A stretch of 64,000 bases of DNA, taken from an uncultured Novosphingobium sp. GTDB taxonomy: Bacteria > Pseudomonadota > Alphaproteobacteria > Sphingomonadales > Sphingomonadaceae. Of the stretch, positions 48,886-56,396 are shown one piece after another. The stretch spans positions 55,893 through 119,892 of the forward strand of contig CAMPIM010000001.1 of the NCBI GenBank assembly GCA_946886365.1, read 5' to 3'. Both the position numbers and the translations under genes were made by a program. Position 1 is the stretch's first letter. Each line of letters starts with the position of its first letter. The notes under the pieces are model-generated. The model made no database searches, was not told the origin of the DNA, and worked only from the letters and a program-made list of their open reading frames with translations.

Positions 48886-49674
48886 ATGATTCTTAAGGAC
48901 AAGGTGGTGATCGTTTCGGGCATTGGTCCGGGGCTGGGACAGGAACTATCCTCTCTGGTGGCGGCCGAAGGCGGCCATGTCGTGATGGCCGCGCGCACTT
49001 CTGCAAAGCTGGACGCAGCCGAAGCGCTGATCCGAGAAGCGGGGCATGATGTCGAGGTACTTAAAGTTCCAACCGACATTTCCCGGCGCGAGGATGTCGC
49101 ACGGCTGGTCGCCGCTACCAAAGAGCGTTTCGGACGTATCGATGGCCTGATCAACAGCGCCTATATTCCCGGCGCCTTCACCGATGTCGTGGATGCTGAT
49201 TTCGACGAGTGGCGGCGCACCTTCGACGTCAACCTGTTCGGAACACTGGACCTTTGCCAGTCAGTCATACGGGAGATGCGCGAGACAGGGGGCGGATCGA
49301 TAGTCAATGTAAACACACAGGTGACGCGCAAGCCGTGGGTGCAGCAGGCCGCCTATGCCACGTCCAAAGCCGCAATGGCGATGGCGACGATGCAGATGGC
49401 GACCGAAGTCGGGCAGTGGAACATCCGGGTCAATTCGACCTTCATGGGGTGGATGTGGGGTCATTCGGTCGAGCAGGCGTTCGACCATATGGCGAAGGAA
49501 AGCGGCCAGTCGGTGGCGGAACTGAAGGCAGCACAGGAAGCGAACATCGCGCTGCGCCGAATGCCGACCGATCGCGAGTGCGCACGGCCGATCATCATGC
49601 TGCTGTCGGATTATTGTTCGGTAGTCACAGGCGCGAGCCTCGACATCAATGGTGGCGAGTTCATGCCAGGGTGA
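48886..49674 (+). CDS. Short-chain dehydrogenase/reductase (SDR 4), Thr at the catalytic Ser position
   Basis: This is a 262-residue SDR: VVIVSGIGPGLGQELSSLVA as the cofactor loop, AARTSAKLDAAEA, NSAYIPGA in place of NNAG, and catalytic Tyr/Lys in AAYATSKAAMA. Thirteen residues before the Tyr, where Ser is usual, stands a Thr (NTQVTRKPWVQQAAY), which keeps a hydroxyl. It ends with SVVTGASLDINGGEF. GGAG at 48876 abuts ATG 48880, so the better-spaced ATG 48886 is taken. It lies between the MFS gene and the zinc alcohol dehydrogenase. Confidence 0.88.
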   Translation: MILKDKVVIVSGIGPGLGQELSSLVAAEGGHVVMAARTSAKLDAAEALIREAGHDVEVLKVPTDISRREDVARLVAATKERFGRIDGLINSAYIPGAFTDVVDADFDEWRRTFDVNLFGTLDLCQSVIREMRETGGGSIVNVNTQVTRKPWVQQAAYATSKAAMAMATMQMATEVGQWNIRVNSTFMGWMWGHSVEQAFDHMAKESGQSVAELKAAQEANIALRRMPTDRECARPIIMLLSDYCSVVTGASLDINGGEFMPG

Positions 49675-49688
49675 GGAACAGGACCGTT

Positions 49689-50741
49689 ATGCATTCATCT
49701 GCCGAACCACGCGTGATGCGCGCCGCCGATTTCGTGGAGCCGGGCACGGTCGATGCACGGCGCGATGCATCGATCCCTGCGCCTGCCGCTGGCGAGGTCA
49801 TAGTAGCGGTCGCGGCCTGCGGAATCTGCGGGTCCGACCTGCACATGTTCCGTAACGGCGCCTATCGCGATCAACTCGTCCGTTCGACGCCGGAAGGATA
49901 TCATGTCCCCGGCCATGAGTTTGCGGGCACCATCGCCGCCCTGGGCGAAGGTGTGACGGGCTGGTCAATCGGCGACCGGGTCGTCGGCGTTACCGGCATG
50001 GGCGGCGGCATGGCCGACTTTGTCGCGGTGCCGGTCAATCCATACCAGCTTGTGCGCGTGCCGGACGCGGTTGGCTTCATCGAAGCGGCAACCACGGAAC
50101 CAATGGCAGATGCGCTCCAGATGGTGCGCAAGGCGGCAATTCGAAGCCGAGAGAATGTCGTCATATTCGGCGTTGGCATCATCGGGCTGGGCGTCATCCA
50201 AGCGATTCGCGCCAGGGGCATAGAGACCGGCTCATTGATCGCGGTGGATGTGCATGCTGCGCGGCTTGAAGCGGCGGTGGCAGTCGGCGCGACCGCAGCG
50301 ATCAACGCGCGCGATGGCGATGTGTTCGATCAGATTGCCGCTCTCACTGGTATTGAGGAGGGCTATAACGGCATCTCGGCCCGGATCGGCGTGGTGTTCG
50401 ATTGCGCCGGATACATCAAGCATATGCCCGGCCCGCCGCCCCTGGAAACGGCGCTGAGGTTGATCGCACTGGATGGCGGGCGGATCGTATGTTTCGGCGG
50501 CTATGAGGATCGCATGACGATCGACTTCGGTCCGGTGATCCAGAAGCAGCCGACGATCATGGGATCGAACGGGTATGCGCCGGAAGAACTGGTCGAGGCG
50601 CTGGCGATGATGGCCGAGGGACGAGTCGATCGGGGGGGGCTGGTCTCCCATCAATTCCCGATCGACCAGGCGGCAGCGGCATTTGCCGCGCAATGCGCGC
50701 CGGAAGCCCTGAAAGTGATGCTGACGATGGAGAAGTCATGA
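49689..50741 (+). CDS. Zinc-dependent alcohol dehydrogenase (medium-chain), without structural-zinc loop
   Basis: This is a 350-residue MDR enzyme. The catalytic zinc ligands are Cys in ACGICGSDLHMF, His-Glu in GHEFAGTIAALG, and a Glu in TEPMADALQM. The four-cysteine structural zinc loop found between these in class I/III ADHs is absent: after GDRVVGVTGMGGG the chain goes straight on to MADFVAVP. The cofactor site is VVIFGVGIIGLGVIQAIRA with Asp in IAVDVHAAR (NAD). It resembles threonine/polyol-dehydrogenase-like MDRs. Likely oxidises an alcohol intermediate of the cluster. Its TGA overlaps the next ATG. Confidence 0.88.
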   Translation: MHSSAEPRVMRAADFVEPGTVDARRDASIPAPAAGEVIVAVAACGICGSDLHMFRNGAYRDQLVRSTPEGYHVPGHEFAGTIAALGEGVTGWSIGDRVVGVTGMGGGMADFVAVPVNPYQLVRVPDAVGFIEAATTEPMADALQMVRKAAIRSRENVVIFGVGIIGLGVIQAIRARGIETGSLIAVDVHAARLEAAVAVGATAAINARDGDVFDQIAALTGIEEGYNGISARIGVVFDCAGYIKHMPGPPPLETALRLIALDGGRIVCFGGYEDRMTIDFGPVIQKQPTIMGSNGYAPEELVEALAMMAEGRVDRGGLVSHQFPIDQAAAAFAAQCAPEALKVMLTMEKS

Positions 50742-52414
50742 GCGCGATGAACGGATTTGATGAAGAAGTCGATATCCTGATCGTGGGATCAGGGGCCGGT
50801 GCGCTGACGGCTGCGATCGTGGCTGCGGATAACCATGCGACGGTGGCGGTCGTTGAAAAAAGCGACCAGTTCGGTGGTACGTCCGCCACTTCGGGCGGCG
50901 TGATCTGGATCCCTGCGAGCCACCTGGCCAAAGCCGCCGGCGCGGACGATAGCCCCGAAGAAGCCGCGCGCTACATCACCGCGCTTGCCGGTGATGACGT
51001 CGACGCGGATCAGATCACGGCCTTTGTCGACAATGCCCCGGCGATGCTGGCCTACCTCGAACGCGAGACGCAGGTGCGCTACGCTTCGATCCCCTACACC
51101 GATTATCACGCCGAGCTTCCAGGTGGCAAAATGGGGTGGCGCAGCCATGATCCACAACCGATCGATGGCCGTGCGCTGGGCGATGATCTTGATCGCTTGC
51201 GGCCGACGCATCCCGCTGGGCTGTTGTTTGGCCGGATAAGCTGGACCGCCGCCGAGGCCGCGCCGCTCATCACGCGGATGCCCGGTTGGCAAAAGATGCT
51301 GACGAAGGCCTTGTGGCGCCATTATACCGATTTCGGCCAGCGCCTGCGATCGAAGCGCAGCCGTTTTCTGACCTCTGGCAACGCGCTGCTCGCCCGGCTG
51401 AAATTGTCGCTCGACACGCGCAAGGTGGATATTCGCTATCGCCATGCACTCCTGTCCCTGATCCAGCGCGATGGCCGCGTCGAGGGCGCGGTGGTGCAAA
51501 CGGACGCGGGCGAGCGGCGTATCCGCGCGCGCAAGGGCGTGATCCTGGCCGCCGGTGGGTTCGAACGCGATGCACAAATGCGGGCACGCTATCTCACCGG
51601 CTCGCCCAACCCCGACTGGTCGGGCAGCCAGAGCGGTAATACCGGCGACGCGATCCGCGCGGCGGAGGCCGTTGGCGCGGTCACAACACGGATGGATTCG
51701 GCGTGGTGGGCGCCCACGATCAAGGTTCCGGGCGAAGATCGCGCCCGGCCGCTCTTCTTCGAACGCTCCCTGCCTGGATCAATGATCGTCGACAGTTCCG
51801 GCAAGCGGTTCCTCAACGAAGCCGCCTCCTATCACAAGGCTGGCGAAGCGATGCGCGCTGCAGGCGGGGGGCAGGCCTGGATCCTGCTCGATGCGCGGTT
51901 CCGCTGGCGCTATCCGATGGGGCCGTTGATGCCGATGATACCGGACTGGATGCATTCATCCGCTGTCCGCGCACTCATGCGCAAGGCGGACACTATCGCG
52001 GAACTGGCAAGGAAGATCGGTGTCGACCCGACCGTGCTGGAAACGACCGTCATCCGCTACAACGAAAATGCGCGGGTTGGGCAGGACCCTGATTTTGGTC
52101 GCGGTCAGCAGCCCTATGACCGCTATTATGGCGATCAGAAGGTGAAGCCCAATCCCAATCTCCTGCCGCTCGAAAAAGCGCCTTTCTACGCGCTGCCAAT
52201 CAATGCGGGCGATATCGGCACCAGCGGCGGCCTTGCCACCGATGCCAGCGCGCGCGTGCTTGATGCAGCGGGCCAGCCCGTTGCGGGACTCTATGCGGTC
52301 GGTAACAGCGCTGCTTCGGTGATGGGCCGATCCTATCCCGGTGCGGGATCGACGATCGGCCCGGCGATGACCTTCGCCTACATCGCCGCCCGCGATGCAA
52401 CGGGCGCAAATTGA
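50738..52414 (+). CDS. 3-ketosteroid-delta1-dehydrogenase-like FAD enzyme
   Basis: This is a 558-residue flavoprotein of the KstD/fumarate-reductase superfamily. The FAD motif is DILIVGSGAGALTAAIVAAD with TSATSGGVIWIPASHLA; the C-terminal catalytic region is GDIGTSGGLATDASARVL and GRSYPGAGSTIGPAMTF, where Tyr533 and Gly537 occupy the places of the essential Tyr and the ketone-holding Gly of KstD. KstD removes hydrogens from C1 and C2 of 3-ketosteroids; with a KshA-type oxygenase nearby this would set up ring-B opening. delta4-5-alpha/beta dehydrogenases have the same motifs, so position and ring isomer are uncertain. ATG 50738 follows GGAG and overlaps the upstream stop. Confidence 0.85.
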   Translation: MSAMNGFDEEVDILIVGSGAGALTAAIVAADNHATVAVVEKSDQFGGTSATSGGVIWIPASHLAKAAGADDSPEEAARYITALAGDDVDADQITAFVDNAPAMLAYLERETQVRYASIPYTDYHAELPGGKMGWRSHDPQPIDGRALGDDLDRLRPTHPAGLLFGRISWTAAEAAPLITRMPGWQKMLTKALWRHYTDFGQRLRSKRSRFLTSGNALLARLKLSLDTRKVDIRYRHALLSLIQRDGRVEGAVVQTDAGERRIRARKGVILAAGGFERDAQMRARYLTGSPNPDWSGSQSGNTGDAIRAAEAVGAVTTRMDSAWWAPTIKVPGEDRARPLFFERSLPGSMIVDSSGKRFLNEAASYHKAGEAMRAAGGGQAWILLDARFRWRYPMGPLMPMIPDWMHSSAVRALMRKADTIAELARKIGVDPTVLETTVIRYNENARVGQDPDFGRGQQPYDRYYGDQKVKPNPNLLPLEKAPFYALPINAGDIGTSGGLATDASARVLDAAGQPVAGLYAVGNSAASVMGRSYPGAGSTIGPAMTFAYIAARDATGAN

Positions 52415-52420
52415 GAAGCG

Positions 52421-53278
52421 CTATTCGATGACGGCCGGATGGAAGGGACGTGGCTCGCCAAGCATCGCTGCGAAGGAGGCGGGTTCGCGGCCATCGATAT
52501 CGGTAAGGCCATAACGCATGGCGAGATCCGCAGTGTAAAAGGCCTTGCCCGATAGCGCCATCCGGTCCCGATCACGCGCAACCGCATCGATCACCAGCCC
52601 TTGCAATTGGGGCGTTTCGGCGGCGTCATACATCTGGCCATAGACTTCGGGCCGCTCTTTTCGCCCCAGTTCCAGCCGTTCGGTCCGCATCGGTCCCGGC
52701 CAGATCGACAATGTGGCGACGCCGAACGGGCGGAAGTCGTGCGCCATGTCGAACATCATCTTGTCGAGGCCCGCCTTTTGCGCGCCATAGCCCGGACCAT
52801 GCATGTAGCAATGCGCGCCCGGCGACGAGACCGCGACGACCAACCCGGCCTGCGCCTTTAGCAGCAACGGAGCGGCCGCGCGTGTCGCGATATAGGCGGA
52901 ACGCAGTCCGACATCTAGAATATCGGCCAGATCGCTGGACTTCTCCCAGAAAGGTCCCGGCTTTACCAGATCGTCGGAAAGCGCGGTGGCGCTGTGGACG
53001 AGAATGTCGATATGGCCCGCCTCATCCGCGACGCGCGAAAAAAAGGCTTCCACCGCCGCATCATCACGATGATCGAGTGCGACCGCGACACCCTGTCCGC
53101 CCGCTTCATCTACGGCGCGCGCGGTGGCGCCGATCGTGCCGGGGAGCGGCAGCCCCTCGTCGCTCAGCGAACGACCGGTAACATAGACCTTAGCGCCCGT
53201 GCCCCCCAGTGCGATGGCGATCCCTTTGCCCGCGCCTCGGCTCGCGCCTGTGACGACCACGATTTTATTACTGGTCAT
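52421..53278 (-). CDS. Short-chain dehydrogenase/reductase (SDR 5)
   Basis: This is a 285-residue SDR on the minus strand between two rightward units. The cofactor loop is VVTGASRGAGKGIAIALGGT, with VTGRSLSDEG (Arg/Ser after strand 2, NADP preference); the catalytic Ser is in AVSSPGAHCYMHGPGYGAQK with Tyr and Lys at its end. The C-terminal region (MALSGKAFYTADLAMRYGLT) is that of DHRS1-like SDRs. ATG 53278 follows AGGAGAGAGACA; an in-frame start further upstream is less likely. Its stop is six bases from the convergent KstD-like gene. Confidence 0.88.
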   Translation of the reverse strand: MTSNKIVVVTGASRGAGKGIAIALGGTGAKVYVTGRSLSDEGLPLPGTIGATARAVDEAGGQGVAVALDHRDDAAVEAFFSRVADEAGHIDILVHSATALSDDLVKPGPFWEKSSDLADILDVGLRSAYIATRAAAPLLLKAQAGLVVAVSSPGAHCYMHGPGYGAQKAGLDKMMFDMAHDFRPFGVATLSIWPGPMRTERLELGRKERPEVYGQMYDAAETPQLQGLVIDAVARDRDRMALSGKAFYTADLAMRYGLTDIDGREPASFAAMLGEPRPFHPAVIE

Positions 53279-53392
53279 TGTCTCTCTCCTATCTCGCTCG
53301 TCATTATCCTGCGCCGCGTCTCGCTCCTCCCCCCAAATCAAGTAATCGCGACTTTCGAAAATCGGTTAGCGCCAGGCAAAAGGAGAGGATCG
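53279..53392. promoter_or_regulatory. Divergent promoter region between SDR 5 and the SnoaL-KshA unit
   Basis: A 114-base gap feeding both directions. It contains CCCCCCAAATCAAGTAATCG around 53329-53348, with a small AAGT-N7-ACTT dyad, and the strong ribosome site AGGAGAGG before 53393. Confidence 0.5.
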
Positions 53393-53839
53393 ATGACCAG
53401 TACCGCCAATCGTGATTTGTTCGTTCGGATGCTGACGGCGCTTGGTATCAAGGATTTCGATACGTTCGAATCCTGCCTTGCCGACGACATACAGCTCGAA
53501 TGGCCCTTTCCCGTTATGGCGGGCTTTCCGCTCGAACACCGTGGTGCGCGCTGGTTTCGCGATGCGTTGGAAGCGAGCTGGCGCGATTTTGATCCTTACG
53601 CCTATCGCATTGAGGTCATCCACGATCTGGCCGCCAAGGATCGGCTGATTGCCGAATATAGCTCGCACAGCCGCTATATTCTGACGGGCGAACCCTATTC
53701 CAACCGATATGTCAGCATTCTTGATTTCGCCGAAGGCCGGATCACGCGCTGGCGCGAATATGTGAACCCTCAGGTCGTGTCGAAGGTGCTCGGAGAGAAT
53801 GCCGGGTGGAGCGAAACGGGCGGCGCACGCACGGCCTAG
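53393..53839 (+). CDS. SnoaL-like (ketosteroid-isomerase-related) protein
   Basis: This is a 148-residue protein of the NTF2/SnoaL fold: LFVRMLTALGIKDFDTFESC then LADDIQLEWPFPVMAGFP at the N-terminus and DFAEGRITRWREYVNPQVV at the end, the pattern of SnoaL-like polyketide cyclase/ketosteroid isomerase relatives. It heads the unit that continues with the Rieske oxygenase, so isomerisation or hydration of a steroid-like ketone, or ligand binding, is plausible. Catalytic residues cannot be named with certainty. The ribosome site AGGAGAGG is strong. Confidence 0.78.
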   Translation: MTSTANRDLFVRMLTALGIKDFDTFESCLADDIQLEWPFPVMAGFPLEHRGARWFRDALEASWRDFDPYAYRIEVIHDLAAKDRLIAEYSSHSRYILTGEPYSNRYVSILDFAEGRITRWREYVNPQVVSKVLGENAGWSETGGARTA

Positions 53840-53910
53840 TCTATTTCGAGGTATCGGCGGCCGGATCGAAGGTCACAAATAGCGGTCAAAAGTCGGATTG
53901 GAGAGCGAAG

Positions 53911-54978
53911 ATGGCACAAACCGCAGACTATGGGTTGGGCGAATATACATTCCCCCGCGGCTGGTTCATGGTTGCCGAAGGGAGCGAAGTCTCGGCAACC
54001 CCAAGCACGATCCACTATTTCGGCCGGGACTTCGTCCTGTATCGCGGCGAAAGTGGGACGGCGCGCATGGTCGACGCCTATTGTCCTCATCTTGGCGCGC
54101 ACCTGGCCAAGAACACGACCTCCTACATCGTGCGCGATGGACAGCAGGTGGAGGGCGAATCGATCCGCTGCCCTTATCATGGATGGCGTTTCGGCCCGGA
54201 TGGTGCGTGCGACGACATCCCCTATTCAAAGTTCGTCCCCAAAGCTGCCTGCCTGCCGACCCACCGGATCATCGAGCGCGCGGGCATCATCTGGTACTGG
54301 CACGACCCAGAAGGCCAGGAGCCGGATATCGAATTGCCCCCCTTTGCGGAATGGGACGATCCAAGCTGGGTGCGCTGGCAGGTCGATCATCTGGGCATCA
54401 TCCCCTGCCATCCGCAGGAGATACTCGACAATATGGCGGACGCCGCGCACATGGTTCCGGTCCACGGATCGACCGACTGCGCCTATTTCGAAAACGCCTT
54501 TAATGGGCCGATCCTTCACCAGACGTTCGGCGCGGGCCACCGTACGCTGGTCAGCAGCGATGCAGTGCTGGAAACCGACACATGGTATACCGGGCCTGCA
54601 ATCCTTCAGGCGCGACTGACCGGGGCGTACCCCTCGCTGATGCTGATCTGCCATACGCCAGTTGAGGATGGCGTGGTAATGGTTTGGCATGCACTGATGT
54701 CGAAGGCTGCCAACACGCCGCCAACGCAGGACGACATCGCGATCGCATATGGTTATGCCGAGGCGGGACGGCTGGCGCTCGCGCAGGATTTTGAAATCTG
54801 GGCCAACAAGCGTCCCTGTTTCAACCCGCTCCAAATTCCGGCGGACGGGCCGTTTGGTAAAGTGCGCATCTGGTATCGACAATTTTACAACCCGCGCGCC
54901 CGCGCCAGTGAATTTCAGGATCGGGTGGACGGCAAGATCACGACATATGACACGCGCGGCAGCAGCGTGGCCGCCTGA
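53911..54978 (+). CDS. Rieske non-heme iron oxygenase, KshA-like (3-ketosteroid 9-alpha-hydroxylase oxygenase subunit)
   Basis: This is a 355-residue oxygenase. The Rieske ligands are Cys58/His60 (CPHLGAHL) and Cys87/His90 (CPYHGWRF); the mononuclear iron has His180 and His185 in DNMADAAHMVPVHG, with Asp177 as the bridging acid. Beyond these general motifs, IPYSKFVPKAACLPTHRIIE, WYWHDPEGQEPDIE and especially AQDFEIWANKRPCFNPL with KVRIWYRQFYNP correspond to KshA, the 9-alpha-hydroxylase of 3-ketosteroids. With the KstD-like enzyme it could open ring B. No KshB-type reductase gene is in the window, so electrons must come from elsewhere. Other KshA-like oxygenases act on bile-acid side products, so the exact site is open. 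Confidence 0.85.
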   Translation: MAQTADYGLGEYTFPRGWFMVAEGSEVSATPSTIHYFGRDFVLYRGESGTARMVDAYCPHLGAHLAKNTTSYIVRDGQQVEGESIRCPYHGWRFGPDGACDDIPYSKFVPKAACLPTHRIIERAGIIWYWHDPEGQEPDIELPPFAEWDDPSWVRWQVDHLGIIPCHPQEILDNMADAAHMVPVHGSTDCAYFENAFNGPILHQTFGAGHRTLVSSDAVLETDTWYTGPAILQARLTGAYPSLMLICHTPVEDGVVMVWHALMSKAANTPPTQDDIAIAYGYAEAGRLALAQDFEIWANKRPCFNPLQIPADGPFGKVRIWYRQFYNPRARASEFQDRVDGKITTYDTRGSSVAA

Positions 54979-54999
54979 AAAAATATCGAGAGGATGACG

Positions 55000-55773
55000 A
55001 TGGGCAAGGTACAATTTCCCGCAGGAGCAGCTTTGGTGTTCGGCGGCAGCGGCGGGATCGGTCGCAGTGTGGCGCAATGTTTCGCAGAAGCCGGAACGGA
55101 CGTGGCGATCGGCTATCATTCGAAGGCAGATGCCGCCGCAACGCTGGCCAGCGCAATTGAGAGCGAGGGGCAGAAGGCATCAACGCATCGTGCCGATGTG
55201 CGCGATCGTGAACAGGTCGAGGCGGCATTCGCAGCGGCGGTCGCAGCGCACGGACGCATCCACACGGTAGTCTGGGGCGCCGGGCCACTGGTCGATCAGG
55301 TCATGCTGGGCGATACCACCCACGAACAATGGCGTCGCGCGATCGACATAGAGGTCCATGGCTTCTTCAATGCCGTGCAGGCTGCCTTGCCGCATTTTCG
55401 AGAACAGGGCGGCGGATCGTTCGTCACGCTGGGATCGGCGGGGCAGATGCGCTGGCCGGAGAAAGACGGTTTGTCTGTCGCGCCCAAGGCGAGCAATGAA
55501 TCGCTCGTCCGCGGCATTGCGCGGGAAGAGGGACGGCACGGCATCCGTGCGAACAGCGTGCTCGTCGGCGTGATTGAGGCCGGTATGTTCCTGGAACTGA
55601 CGAAACAGGGCGTGTTCGGTCCCGAATGGGTGGCGGAAGTGCAAAAGGGTCTTGCCCTCAAGCGCTGGGGCCAGCCGGAAGAGATCGGTGAGGCGGCGGT
55701 GTTCCTTGCATCCAACCGCGCCGCCTATGTTACCGGGCAGCAGATCAACGTATCGGGTGGCTACGGCATCTAG
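55000..55773 (+). CDS. SDR-fold protein with the catalytic Tyr replaced by Ser (SDR 6)
   Basis: This is a 257-residue SDR. FGGSGGIGRSVAQCFAEAG is the cofactor loop, and the helix-4 Asn motif is altered (VVWGAGPL). The expected Tyr-x3-Lys reads Ser159-V-A-P-Lys163 (KDGLSVAPKASNES), so the general-acid Tyr is missing, while Ser146 thirteen residues before is kept (TLGSAGQM). The enzyme may use another residue, or be non-catalytic. The rest, including GQQINVSGGYG at the end, looks functional. GAGAGG lies six bases before ATG 55000; ATG 54994 is too close. It follows the KshA-like gene directly. Confidence 0.85.
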   Translation: MGKVQFPAGAALVFGGSGGIGRSVAQCFAEAGTDVAIGYHSKADAAATLASAIESEGQKASTHRADVRDREQVEAAFAAAVAAHGRIHTVVWGAGPLVDQVMLGDTTHEQWRRAIDIEVHGFFNAVQAALPHFREQGGGSFVTLGSAGQMRWPEKDGLSVAPKASNESLVRGIAREEGRHGIRANSVLVGVIEAGMFLELTKQGVFGPEWVAEVQKGLALKRWGQPEEIGEAAVFLASNRAAYVTGQQINVSGGYGI

Positions 55774-55775
55774 GC

Positions 55776-56303
55776 ATGGCATCCTATCCCCAACAAGAGG
55801 TCGAGGCCGCCATCACCCGCCTGCGCGACGCCTTTGTCGAAGCGGAGGCGCGTAACGACTGGTCATGGATCGCCGACGAACTCTACCATGAGGATTGCGT
55901 CTATATCTGTCCCTATGGTGGCGCGATGCCCGTTCGTGCGGACGGGCGGGAGGCGATAAGACGGACCCATTATGGCCGCGACATGGATGTCGGTTCAGGG
56001 TGGGAGGGCTGGACCTTCCCCATATTGGACTGGGCGATCGCGGATGATCGGATCATCAGTCACTGGGTCAATCGCGGCCCCGGCCGACGAGCGGACGGAG
56101 GGTTTTACGAGACCCATGGCGTATCGCTGATCACCTATGGGGGCGGCGGTAAATTTTCATCGCAATATGATCTGTTCGACATCGCCCACCAGATGCGCCT
56201 GTGCGATGAGCTGGAGGATGCGGGTCTGCTCAGCCCCACGCTTAAGGCGGAATGGGTCGATCCGATGAAGGACAGGCTCATAACCATGCTGGAACGGCGC
56301 TGA
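55776..56303 (+). CDS. SnoaL-like NTF2-fold protein
   Basis: This 175-residue protein starts two bases after the SDR 6 stop. RLRDAFVEAEARNDWSWIAD then ELYHEDCVYICPYGG is the usual start of a SnoaL-like fold with an acidic residue in helix 2; DWAIADDRIISHWVNRGPGR and FSSQYDLFDIAHQMRLCDEL complete it. It is longer than typical ketosteroid isomerases (about 125 residues) and has an extra C-terminal helix. Role unknown; a dehydratase, isomerase or binding function fits the context. Confidence 0.75.
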   Translation: MASYPQQEVEAAITRLRDAFVEAEARNDWSWIADELYHEDCVYICPYGGAMPVRADGREAIRRTHYGRDMDVGSGWEGWTFPILDWAIADDRIISHWVNRGPGRRADGGFYETHGVSLITYGGGGKFSSQYDLFDIAHQMRLCDELEDAGLLSPTLKAEWVDPMKDRLITMLERR

Positions 56304-56396
56304 TCCCCTGCAAATTGATGATGCGCGCCTGATGCGTAACCACCAATCAGGATGTTTAGCACCTGCCATCCGAGCAGGGTGAAGGAGGATCGCCAC

